DNA from: Epiperipatus broadwayi
Lineage: Eukaryota; Onychophora; Udeonychophora; Euonychophora; Peripatidae
Direction: 5' to 3'
DNA: 64,000 nucleotides
NCBI GenBank assembly: GCA_028023455.1
Contig: JAQFVV010012495.1
Location: 3,009,711-3,073,710 of the forward strand
How positions within the stretch are numbered: the stretch's first letter is position 1; each line of letters begins with the position of its first letter. Both the position numbers and the translations under genes were made by a program. The notes under the pieces are model-generated. The model searched no databases. It saw nothing but the letters and a program-made list of their open reading frames with translations, and was not told the DNA's origin. Of the stretch, positions 38,319-48,048 are shown in pieces.

Positions 38319-38600
38319 TAATCATCATCAATTTCAGTCATTATCAATATAATGAATTCTAAGGTCAATCCATCTTTTTCGATGTCAAGCCTATTTTTTA
38401 CATATCTCCCTCACACACTTTTTATTTCATCCATCCATCTCACATGTAGTCTTTTTCTAGGTCTTTTACAATCTCTTGGAATCAAGTTTAAGATTTCAAC
38501 TGCCATCTATTATGATCTCTTCTAGCAATATGTCCAGCCCAAATTTACTTAAATCTCTTAATACTTTCAATGATGTCAGTAACATTCATTTTTAATATTT
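38319..38600 (-). mobile_element. RTE-like LINE 3' end, minus strand
   Basis: Reverse complement of the same tail as at 62340-62690: a region encoding AGHI-like, then PRD...KRPRK, then RP-V-WMD-IKK, ending in a short ATGATGAT-type tail. Two CATC repeats mark the 3' end at about 38320-38333. The frame is broken. Confidence 0.6.
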
Positions 38601-38614
38601 GTTGGCATTTATAC

Positions 38615-38690
38615 ATATGTGTGTGTGTGTGAGAGAGAGAGAGAGAAGAGAGAGGCTCGAGAATGGAGAAGATGGATTGAACTTTTTTTA
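38615..38690 (+). repeat. GT/GA microsatellite joined to an RTE tail scrap
   Basis: (GT)n and (GA)n runs at about 38618-38650 are followed by 'gaatggagaagatggattgaact', which matches the C-terminal coding part of the RTE tails elsewhere in the window. Confidence 0.6.
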
Positions 38691-39265
38691 ATATGATGCT
38701 GAAGTAATATTAAGTTTGTTATTTATAACATCTTCTATGTGGTTTAATTTGTCATTTTAAATTTATCTCTAATTTAGATCATATAATTATATTGCATGAA
38801 GAAATGGATTATAGAAAGAAGAAAATAAAAGAGGCAATTGAGAAAAATTTATCTACAACCATTCCTGGAAAATCATGTCACTTCAGCTTTTAGCCTTCAT
38901 AAATTCACTTAATAATGATTACAACATGATAGAAAATATTATTCTATAATATTATTGTTTATTTTTTACCATTATTATAATTTCAAAATATTACATATAA
39001 CACATTTTAATTGGTGACATATATTATATGTATGTATGTGTTAATAATATTAACATTACTTTCACTTAAACCATCTACAGAAATGTTTTGAGCTAAGAGA
39101 TGTGATATTTGATGTAAAAAGCAATTAATCGTTTGCTGATTACATATTTTCTCTCAATAACTTGATATCATCAGCTGCCCTAGAAATAATGTAATTTCTA
39201 TAGAGGATTTATGCAAATATCATTAATGCTTTTGCATATTTCTTTTGTGTTTAATTAATTAACTA

Positions 39266-39297
39266 TTTATACACACACACACATATATATATATATG
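39266..39297 (+). repeat. (AC)n(AT)n microsatellite
   Basis: A CA run followed by a TA run near the 3' end of intron 1. Confidence 0.9.
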
Positions 39298-39482
39298 CGC
39301 TTCAGTATAACTAATAAAATTCTGTTATAGAATAAATATCGTAATAAAAATAATGAATTATAATGATAATAATATATTTTATAAAAATTATAACAAACCA
39401 CAAAAGCATTTTTAATCAATTTCTTAACCTCCTATAACTGAAAACCATTTAAATCAAATATAGCAGAAGTAAATGTTATAAA

Positions 39483-39725
39483 GCCATATGGCAAGATTTC
39501 TGAATTTTAACGTTAGCAAATTGATGATTAATTATAGATATTCTTAAGTCTATAATTAATCGTCAATTTGCTACTGTTAAAACTCGGAAATCTTGGGATA
39601 CATAAATCATTTTGCTAATATTAAAATTCAGAAATCTTGGCATATGGCTTGATGACGTTCACCTCCACTATAATCAATCATCAATTTCCTAATGTTCAAA
39701 CTTGAAAATCTTGGGATATAACTTG
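39483..39725. repeat. Inverted and direct array of a ~50-bp repeat
   Basis: An arm at 39490-39538 pairs with its reverse complement at 39550-39597. Two further direct copies of the second arm follow at about 39606-39648 and 39670-39721 ('cagaaatcttgg' or 'aaaatcttggg' phrases). It lies 90 bp upstream of exon B. Confidence 0.75.
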
Positions 39726-39813
39726 ATGCTATATTTGAATTTAATGGTTTACAGTTGAAAGAGGTTAAAAAATTACTATCACCATCAATATTAATTTATA
39801 TGTGTTTTTACAG

Positions 39814-40257
39814 GACTTCAATTACTAATAAATCTATGTGACTTTTTTCTGGCTGGAACTGAAACAGCAGCGAATACACTTCTGTGGGCTATTCTGTATT
39901 TAATGTATCATCCGGATATTCAAAAAGAAGTTCAAAAAGAATTGGATTCAATTCTTGGACCTAATGAACTTGCAAAAATGTCTGATAAAAAAGATTTGCC
40001 TTTCACAACTGCAACAATCTTTGAAGTTCAACGATATGCCAATATTGTGCCATTATCTATAACCCACTGCACTACTAACAATACCAATCTTTATGGTTAT
40101 GATATACCGAAAGGAGCATGGGTATTACCAAATTTAACTGCTGTGCATTTTGATCCAAAATATTGGACGGATCCATATAAATTCGATCCAAATAGATTTC
40201 TAGATACGAACAGAAAGATTAAAGAGAACATAGAAAGTTTTATACCATTTTCAATAG
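39814..40257 (+). CDS. Cytochrome P450 (CYP2-type), internal exon B
   Basis: This exon encodes about 148 residues. It contains the I-helix oxygen-activation motif AGTET (in FFLAGTETAAN), the K-helix ExxR as EVQR in TIFEVQRYANI, a CYP2-like GYDIPKGAWVLPNLTAVHFDP segment (given in parts: GYDIPKGAW, then LPNLTAVHFDP), and a PERF-region variant FDPNRF. It ends with PFSI just before the heme loop. The acceptor ends TTTTTACAG at 39813. The donor is G|GTAAAT after 40257. Both introns are phase 1: joined to exon A the split codon gives Arg (FT-R-LQ), in register with the CYP2 family. No stop interrupts it, so the gene appears functional here. Confidence 0.95.
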
Positions 40258-40317
40258 GTAAATTTATTATCTTTTTAATTTTTAAAATATTTTATTCTTT
40301 TAATTAAATTAAAGTCG

Positions 40318-40416
40318 AATATATTCATGGTTTTGAAATGTATTTTTCAAAAATTTTATGGTATTACTTCAAAGTGTATTAATTAAAAGGTACATGACAG
40401 ATTGTGTTTGTAGCAT

Positions 40417-40458
<42 letters not shown>

Positions 40459-40706
40459 AGTAATATATATATATTACATGACAGATTGTGTTTGTAGCAT
40501 TATATATATATATGTTTGTGTGAGTAATATATATATATATATTGTATGTGCGTTTTCCTAGCTTTGAAATGTATCTAAAAAAAATTATGGTATTACTTTA
40601 GACTTTAGATTATGGAATTTGACTTTGATTTAAAAAAATGTTTAATTAATAGGCCCATGACATATTGTCTCTGCAGCATTATGTATATGTGTGTATATAT
40701 ATATAT
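40318..40706 (+). repeat. Tandem ~240-bp and ~88-bp repeats with TA/GT tracts
   Basis: A 'tttgaaatgtat...atggtattactt' phrase recurs at about 40330 and 40562. A 'catgaca(g)attgt...gcattat' phrase followed by TA and GT runs recurs at about 40392, 40477 and 40656. The last TA run is the insertion site of the LTR at 40707. Confidence 0.75.
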
Positions 40707-42824
40707 TGTAACGATCCGGACAAAGCGACTTAACGTAATCTGCACTACGGGGCGCCATCTAGGCATTTGAACCTAGAAAAATTTATAAAGTAGGCAGATA
40801 AAGTCAAAAAAAAAAAATTTTTTTTTTTAAATATTTTGGTTCCGGTCGTTGCCCATGTCACTAGCTCAGTGGAATAGCAGAGATTTAATAAGATAATCTA
40901 AGAGTATATATAAAAAAAGGAATAAAATAAGCACCCAGTAATTAACATACAAACATTTATTTATGCATATATAAGATTTAAAATTATTTTAGTATTAGTT
41001 TTACATTTTAATTTTTAACATTCTTTTTACTTTGATTTTTGACTTTAATTTACATTTAATTACTATTATATTCTAATTTTACATTTTAATTAAGTTCGCA
41101 CAGATAAATTTAGGAAAGTTGTTTATAATGTTGAATATAGATCGGTTACATAGATTTCCGTCAAAAACATTTAAGTAAACATAAACATCAAAATACAAAA
41201 TTATTGATTACTGACAATTGCGGAGGGAAATTTCTACGTAACCCAATAGTATTCATCATAAGATACTTGCATTGTCACCAATAACTAAAAGCCTCCGAAT
41301 AAATACATTTTAGATACTCCGTAAGGTATCATTTTTATCGAATGTCTATATATTTTGATCAAATATGAAAATGCAAATATAGTTAACATAAACAATCTTG
41401 AGCCTATAAACACTTAAATTTAATGCATTTTTATTTAGGGTCGACATGAATAGCCACATAAATTTGCTTTTGAAAATAAAATTCTATCCCTATTTAACCT
41501 TAGTTAAAATTCGTAGTCAAACTGTCATCAATTCATCTGATATATCGATGTATTCAATGTAATAAAATAGCACACAAAAAGTTAAGAGAAGAAATTGCCT
41601 CTTATGAGATAGGAATATTACATCTATCTGCAAAGAAGAGCAATAAAACAAAAAACTCCATAGAAAGGAACTGGGTATCCACTTATAATTCCTTCCATAG
41701 GAAACGGAGGTGTGGCATGAAGCATTCTGCCGTAGGAATCAATATTACATCTACTAATCACACAATATATCCAATCCATTGACCCAATTTAACAGAAACA
41801 AATAACCCAAGATTACCTCCCCTAATATAACTTTACAAATCTATACAGCCATTCACCACTTAAGTTTAACATTTGTATAATTTAACTTAACGGAAAAAGA
41901 AATCATAATAAAACTTAAAGAACAAAATTAAATAAATGGAAATGATTTTAAATAAATAAATAAAAAATACATCAAATAACACTATTAATAAATTAAGTTG
42001 GTCAGATAGGATAATATTGCAATCATTTAAATATGGAAAATTTTAATTTAATGTTCATTATTTATAAAGTTCTTACGTTTAAAAAGTTCATCTTTATCGT
42101 TGTTGCCATGAACGTGAATTCCCACTCCTAAGATTGGTATCCATTTGCCGTTGTTTTATTTATTCATTCGGAGGTTTTTTAGTTTAATTGGTCCTCAATG
42201 TAGAAACGATAGTTCATTTCTTTTTCTTTCTTAGCAAAGTGAAGGGATTGAATCGTGTTTTTCAATCCTCTCCTTCACTCCACTAACACATCTCTCTCAC
42301 ATCATAATAATCATTCACTAGTCACTGATTAATAATTTAAATTTTCCTTTATATTAATGTGAAGGATTGAATTTACATTACGTCACGATGCGATGGTCCT
42401 TTGTGGGTCCGATTCCATAGGGATTTCTTCTTATTTGTAACAGTTTCTATTGTTTTCCTATCTGCGGTATTTTTACATTTAAATGCCAAGGTGGTTTACA
42501 TTTGATAATTAAATTTATCATTTCCATTTCTGATTAATTAACCTGTTTTCCAAATCAAAGATATATTTAAAGATAAATTTAAAGATATAATTTTATCTCC
42601 AAATCTTTTTAAGTTTTTGTTTTTAAAATACCTTTTCTATTTTTAATAGTTTTATTTTAATAATTTTTTATATCTGTGCGATTTAATATATAAGAGTTTA
42701 AGATGATATTTAATTTCAATTTTTAATTCTAAAAGAAAATTTTTAAATGCGAACTTTTTAATTTACTTTCATGTTTAATAAATAAAAAACAACAACAATG
42801 TAACGAACGTCTGTGCTCGTTACA
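40707..42824 (-). mobile_element. Long solo LTR, minus strand (2.1 kb)
   Basis: The ends are TGTAACGA and TCGTTACA (perfect 8-bp inverted ends, TG..CA), lying between two TA tracts. It is the reverse complement of 48049-50272 over its whole length with moderate divergence. Read on the minus strand it starts with a small hairpin, TGTAACGA-N10-TCGTTACA (42799-42824), and carries a TGGCGCCCCGTAGTGCAG block near its 3' end. No internal gag-pol adjoins either end. It is most likely the LTR of a Ty3/gypsy-like element left by LTR-LTR recombination. Its TATA-like promoter region has decayed compared with the other copy. Confidence 0.65.
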
Positions 42825-42845
42825 ATATATATATATATTAAAATC

Positions 42846-43028
42846 TTAAACTGGATTTCAAGAGATTTAAAAGACCCAGAGAAAGACCACATATGAGATG
42901 GATGGATGAAATAAAAAAGTGTGCAGGGATGATGTGGAGAAGAAAGACTAGAAATTGGAGAAGATGGATTGAACTTGGAGAGACCTTCATCCTGAAATGG
43001 ATTGATAATATTTGACAATGATGATGTC
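42846..43028 (+). mobile_element. RTE-like LINE 3' end
   Basis: The minus-strand 86-codon frame here is a shadow. On the plus strand the sequence reads RP(R)KRPHMRWMDEIKKC, then MMWRRK, then WRRWIELGE and QWID before a TGA, followed by 'caatgatgatg'. This is the typical C-terminal end and short ATGATG tail of RTE-type LINEs. It begins 20 bp after the LTR end. Confidence 0.65.
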
Positions 43029-43499
43029 TGTGTGTTTATGAGTATATGTATATTTATTGATATAAAGATTTTTATACGTTACAGATATATATGACATATT
43101 TTGCCAATTTACTTACGTTTGATTTTAATTAGTACATTGGCTTGATCACAGAAGCTAGGTTGATGAATAAGATATTACAAAAATAGTTGTAGAGGTGCTG
43201 TAAACAGTAGTTTATAACAATATTAAAGTTCAATCAATAGAAACAAAACGGGAAAATAAAATTCAAAAAATAAAAGTCAGAAAATCTTCAGAGAAATATA
43301 TATATATTATTTTTTTCTAAATAGGAAGAAGTTTACATCTGTCATTACGTTTGTTGATGCAATTTGATCTTTTGAATATCTCAATGGTTGATGAATAATG
43401 GCATATTTGGATAGAATTCTAGTATTAAAATATCAATATTGTGACTTGAATCCACAGCGTGAAGTGAGAGTGCTGTTAATGATGAATGTTCTTAACTGC

Positions 43500-43712
43500 A
43501 TTAGTATGTTCACCTCTAAACATCACATGATCACCATTTCTTATGCTTGTTCCTCATTGACAAAGGCCACAAGCCAGAAACTAGTCTGGGGATATTGGAT
43601 GAGTAAGCACTATATATGGATTATATGCACAACTCTTCTGGCATCCATTGATTACTCTGGTTGGCACAGGGTGGCACTACTGTATGGAGAGTTTTGCCTG
43701 TTTTAATATGTT
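43500..43712 (+). repeat. Penelope-like terminal repeat, + orientation
   Basis: It shares with 45885-46110, 46130-46320 and 63505-64000 the phrases catcacatgatcacca, ccagaaactagtctgggg, atattggatgag, catccattgattactctg and ggtggcactactgtatggag. It includes a decayed hammerhead ribozyme at 43551-43593. The open frame 43398-43706 lies over this repeat and is not a gene. Confidence 0.7.
43551..43593 (+). ncRNA. Decayed type I hammerhead ribozyme
   Basis: Stem I (TCCTCA with TGGGGA), stem II (GGCCACAAGCC), GAAA, the short stem III ACTAGT and the GTC cleavage triplet are intact. The core CTGATGA is TTGACAA, so it should be inactive. Confidence 0.6.
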
Positions 43713-43984
43713 ACATAAGAAGCTTTACAAATGCCACATAAAATTTCATAAACTCCATGAATCTGTAGAAGGATTGTATGTTTAGACATGAATAAGATGT
43801 TACTAATTTTTGATAAATAATATATGCTGTTTTTATATTGTAGCATTTTGGAATGTATACAGTATTGTCTGTAGTTGCTTTTATATCAAGAACACAAATC
43901 CTAATAGTTGTTTCTTCTTTTTGTTTTTTATTTTCATTATGTGGGCTTGAATTAAGACTTGGTGAATAAGTTTATTATTATAAC

Positions 43985-44960
43985 TATTAACTAATAAAAT
44001 ACTATTTATATTATTTATTATTTTAGATATGATTTATCTGTAAGGTTAATTGTTCTAATGAAAAATGGTTTGTCTTTAGAAAAAAATCTAAGTTGTATGA
44101 TGATGTTATGAAAATTGTAGATATCAGTGTGTGTGTGTGTGTATAGTTTTTTTCTGAAAACTGAACATAATAAAAGATAATTTTGTTTCTTGGTGATGGT
44201 ACATCTAGAAACAGAAGTTTCTCTTCAGTCTCTGGTTCAATTGTAAATTTAATATGAGGATAGATATTATTTACATATGAGAAAAAAAATATACAATTTA
44301 TTTTTACCATGTTGGCGGATGATAAATTTGTCATCTATATATCTGAGTCAAATAAGAGGTAGTAAAAACGCTGATTCTAAAGCACAAATTTCTATATATT
44401 CCATAAATAAATCGATATTACTTTTGAAATAGGAGAGCCCATGGGAATAACAAAAGTTTGTTTATATGTTATCCCTTGTATAGAAAACATGTGTTTGAAG
44501 GATAATGTTCAGCTAATTGCAACATTAAGAAGTGATATTTAAAATTTCTTAATAAAGAAACAACGCCGAAGCTGAGGAGAATATAATTTGTATTAACTTC
44601 TAAATTTTTTAATAGAAAAATAAAACGTATAGAGTTTTGTAACATATGATTTATTACATAGAATTGTAGGTTTTATTAATTCAGATAAATATCTAACTAT
44701 AATGTAAATGGGAGATCCTATTGCGCTAATATTGGACTTTATGTCTTTTTGGGAGTGGAAGTTTGGACAGATATAAGGTTTTTTTTAAAGAAATTATTAA
44801 TTTTTTTGTTTTCATTTAGTGATTTATTAATAATTGCTTTAGTTGTAGTTTTTAAATAAGTAGTATGATCTTTTTTTGATTTATATAATTTTTATCATTT
44901 ACTAAAGCTATGATTAAAGTGAAAGGCTGAAACCTCCCACGCCATTTTGGCATGCTTATG
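43985..44960 (-). pseudogene. Penelope-like reverse transcriptase fragment, minus strand
   Basis: Reading on the minus strand, broken frames give landmark segments in the order expected for Penelope-like RTs. These are SAIGSPIYI (near 44720), PMGSPISK (44430-44455, matching the GTPxGSPIS motif), then at 44334-44023 a segment VNNIYPHIKFTIEPETEEK followed by FLDVPS. Several stops and shifts separate them, and the catalytic YxDD box is degraded. It is a dead copy, diverging from the one at 46440-47130. Confidence 0.7.
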
Positions 44961-45409
44961 TGACAGCCAATCAGATGTAATGATGACTGTATAGGTAGCT
45001 CTCAAGTCACAACAGAAGATAGAGATTTTATAAGAAAAAGGTGGTTTCACTTTCTTCTTTACTTAAATTTCTATATATATATATAAGCCAGTCTGAAGCA
45101 TTTTGACTTAAGAGTGTGAAGCTTTTAAACATCTTCACATTTAACTCACTGCATATTATTTCTAAATCAACAACGCAAAATCTTCAAAGAAGTAATTTTT
45201 TTCTGAACTTGTGAAATTGACAGTAATGTAAAGTACGGTTATATTATGTTACACATTATCTGTGCAGGAAGTATAACAATTGACTTGTCTGATTTTATAT
45301 TATTTAGAGCCTGTTTTTCATTCTTTAAAGTAATATTTTTAGACATATGACAGAAGATTTGTGATGATGGTAAATTAGATGTGATAATATGTTGGACTAT
45401 TTCAATCAT

Positions 45410-45820
45410 CTATCATTAAATGTTGAATGTGTAGAAAATTTTAAACTTTATTTAAACTTTCCAAATACAAATAACTTGTTAGTAAATACACAGAGGTAAA
45501 ACTCTTCATATAATAGCATCCCTCAATGCAAGCCAGAATAATCAATGGGTGCAGGAAGTCTTGTACATAAAAGCCCTATCTAGTGCCTATTCATCCAATA
45601 TCCCCAGAAAAATGTGATGTTTGTTAGCAAATACTTATGATATTACTAGCAAGTTGTTTGTATTTGGAAAGTTTAAATAAAGTTTAAATTTTTCTATGCA
45701 TTCAACATTTACTGACAGACAATGAAAATAGCATTTATTTTTAGGAAGTTCCGCTTTTTTTAACACATTACAAATCTCAACTCTAGCTATATCAGTTGTT
45801 GAAGAGAGCAGATTCAGCAT
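45410..45820. repeat. Inverted repeat within Penelope-like 5' region
   Basis: The segment 45415-45485 (a phrase with aactttatttaaactttccaaatacaaat) recurs inverted at 45640-45715. Between them, 45490-45610 is another minus-orientation copy of the Penelope-like terminal repeat, truncated within the hammerhead (it stops at 'atccccaga'). The 61-codon minus frame 45635-45820 overlaps an inverted arm; it may be a scrap of the element's N-terminal coding region, but it has no recognised domain. Confidence 0.6.
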
Positions 45821-46036
45821 TAAAAATAATTTGTTTAATAAATCACAGTTGAAAAAGTCATAAAGAATAAAACAGTTCCATCAAACATCACATGACCACC
45901 ACTCTTTATCCTTACATAAGCTGTTTACACACAAAAAATACTATTCATACAATAGGGCCACTCAGTGTAAGTCAGAGTAATCAATGATGCAGGAAGGTTT
46001 GTGCATAAAATTCCTATCTAGTGCCCATTCATCCAA

Positions 46037-46082
46037 TATTCCCAGATTAGTTTCTAGATTGTGGCTTTCATCAGTGAGGAGC
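46037..46082 (-). ncRNA. Decayed hammerhead ribozyme, minus strand
   Basis: The core CTGATGA and GAAA are present on the minus strand. Stem II (AGCCACAATCT), stem III (ACTAAT) and the distal part of stem I carry mismatches, so activity is unlikely. Confidence 0.55.
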
Positions 46083-46156
46083 CTTGGATCTGAAAGCACT
46101 GTTGGAGGGTTGCATTAGATCCTAAGATCTAGATGCAGTGCTTTCAGATCCAAAGC

Positions 46157-46200
46157 TCCTTCCTGATGAAATCCACATGCTAGAAAACTAGTCTGGGGAC
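46157..46200 (+). ncRNA. Decayed hammerhead ribozyme, plus strand
   Basis: CTGATGA is intact, and ACTAGTC with TGGGGA follows. Stem II no longer pairs well (ATCCACATGCT) and an extra A lies in the GAAA box. Confidence 0.55.
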
Positions 46201-46439
46201 ATTGGATAAGTAGCCATTAGATAGGGATTTTATGCACAAACTTTCTTTCATCCATTGATTAGTTTGGCTTGAACTGGGTGGCACTACTGTATGGAGAGTT
46301 TTTCCTGTGAATAAAATAATTACTGGTGAAACAATTGTATGTTTGTTTAAAATTTTATGGACTCTCAAGAATACCCTAAGCAGATATGGTCTTCTATCCA
46401 ATTGTAAGTGCAATAGAATCTCCCATTCACATTTCAGTT

Positions 46440-47720
46440 AAGTATTTATGCAATTTAATAAAACCTATAATTACATCTATTAAATCATATATAAAATACT
46501 CTATACATTTTATTTCTCTAAAAAAAAGAAAGATAATACAAATGATATTATCATAAGCTTTGATCATTGTTTCTTTCTTTACAAACGTTCCAATTGATGA
46601 AGCTTTAAATGTTATTTCTCAACATTGTAATTTTCCAGATCTAATTATTGCCTTAGCTAAACATTGGCGTTCAAACACCTATTGTGTATACAAAAGAAAA
46701 GATTATAAAAAACCTTATGGTACTCCTAGGAGTTCACCTATTTCAAGAATAATAGCTGATTTATTTATGGAATATATAGAAACTCGTGCTTTAAAATCTT
46801 CACCTTTAAAACCTCTTATTTTGGTCAGAAATATAGATGGCAGTTTATCATCTGGCAATAAATAATATCCATCCTCGTATTAAATTTATGATGGAGACAG
46901 TGTCTGTTGGAAAACATTCTTTTCTGGATGTACCTGTCACCAGAAAAGTAAATAATCTATCAATTTCAATTTTCAGATTAAATGCACACACAGACAGATA
47001 CTTATAATTTTTATAAAATCATCATAAAACTCAGATTTTTTTCTGTAGCCAAAACTCTTTTCACTGGGGCAGTTGACTTTTCAGATAAATCGTATCTGAA
47101 AGTAAAAATAAATCATATAAATAATTTTATTAGTTAATGGTTATAATAATAAAATTATTCACCAAGCCTTAATTTAAGCTTGAAATAATCAAAATAAGAA
47201 ACAAAACAAAAAAGAAAAACAACTATTATAATTTGGGTTCCTTATATAAAAGGAATTTATAGCCAGTATTCTACATATTTTAAAATACTACAATATCATT
47301 TATAGCATATATTACTTATCAACAAGTTTGATTGTAAAAGACCCAGGAAGAGACTACATGTGAGATGGATGGATGAATAAGAAAGTGTGCAGGGGTGATG
47401 TGGAGAATAGAAGCTAAAGATCAGAGAAAATGGATTGAACTTGGAGAGACCATCCTGCAGTAGATTGATAATGGTTGTTGATGATGAATAACATTGTATC
47501 CAAATCTACACATTCTATCCTTCTTGAGGTTCACTGTGTGTATGAAATCTTATCCCTGGCATTTATAAAGGTTCTTATATAGATATATGTAATCATCACA
47601 TCAGAACTAGGAGAGGTGAATATACTAATACAGTTAAGCAATATTTTTCATCACCAAGACTCTCATTCCATGCTATGAATTTAGGTCACGTCATTGATTT
47701 CGCTAATACCAGGTCACCAA
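46440..47720 (+). pseudogene. Penelope-like element RT and GIY-YIG endonuclease remnant
   Basis: Plus-strand frame 46560-46865 contains SFFTNVPIDEAL, then a GTPRSSPIS segment followed by IIADLFMEYIETRAL. These are landmark motifs of Penelope-like RTs. The catalytic YxDD position reads NIDG, so the enzyme is dead. Shifted frames continue with IHPRIKFMMETV, then SFLDVPVTRK and AHTDRYL up to about 47010. Beyond an RTE insertion (47335-47490), 47600-47710 encodes RRGEYTNTV, then a GHVIDFANT segment, which resembles the C-terminal part of the GIY-YIG endonuclease of these elements. It is the best preserved Penelope-like copy in the window. Confidence 0.75.
47335..47492 (+). mobile_element. RTE-like LINE 3' end inserted in the Penelope-like element
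   Basis: Same tail as at 42846: RPRKR-HVRWMDE, then KCAGVMWR, then WIELGET, QW and a GATGATGA tail. It interrupts the Penelope-like element between RT and endonuclease, so it inserted later. Confidence 0.65.
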
Positions 47721-48048
47721 TGTAAGTTCAGGAAAGTCATTGAGATATTTAAAAGATCAAATTGTAGCAACAAACATGATGGCAAATACAAATTTAAAAG
47801 GAAGAGTTTTTTTTTAAAAAAAACATTACTCAGAATATTTTTTTTTGTTTTATTTTTCAGTTTTATATACCTGTTTTTTCTATTTGTGGAGCCTTAACAT
47901 TGTTATAAATTACAGTTAACAATACCTAGACATTCATCTTTCTAGTATTCTATTTATCATCCAATTGTTGGCTTATGTGATCAGTCCAAAATTCTAGTAT
48001 ATTCATAATAAAAATCATACATGGATGAACCCACAAAATATAATATAT

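Larger units (their letters stand above)
20938..39813 (+). other. P450 intron 1 (about 18.9 kb)
   Basis: The intron is phase 1 with GT..AG ends (GTAAGT donor, TTTTTACAG acceptor). It is filled with repeats: a triplet microsatellite, two LINE 3' ends, the X/Y repeat copy, hairpin elements, a dimeric SINE and an RTE tail. Stretches with nothing recognisable include 21070-22285, 22700-24130, 29430-30685, 31940-33200, 33485-34350, 34760-36210 and 37385-38315. No host exon other than P450 was recognised inside. Confidence 0.8.
45885..46330. repeat. Head-to-head Penelope-like terminal repeats (palindrome)
   Basis: A minus-orientation terminal repeat (45885-46108) is joined to a plus-orientation one (about 46112-46330), forming a ~0.43-kb imperfect palindrome. 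The centre is near 46110, where 'ttggatctgaaagcactg' meets its reverse complement. Each half holds a decayed hammerhead. The plus-oriented half precedes the plus-strand RT at 46440, and the minus-oriented half faces the minus-strand RT at 43985-44960. Inverted terminal-repeat arrangements are characteristic of Penelope-like elements. Confidence 0.75.

Noticed and set aside
43398-43706. 102-codon plus-strand frame
   Set aside because: It lies on a repeated Penelope-like terminal sequence and overlaps the hammerhead; it is not coding.
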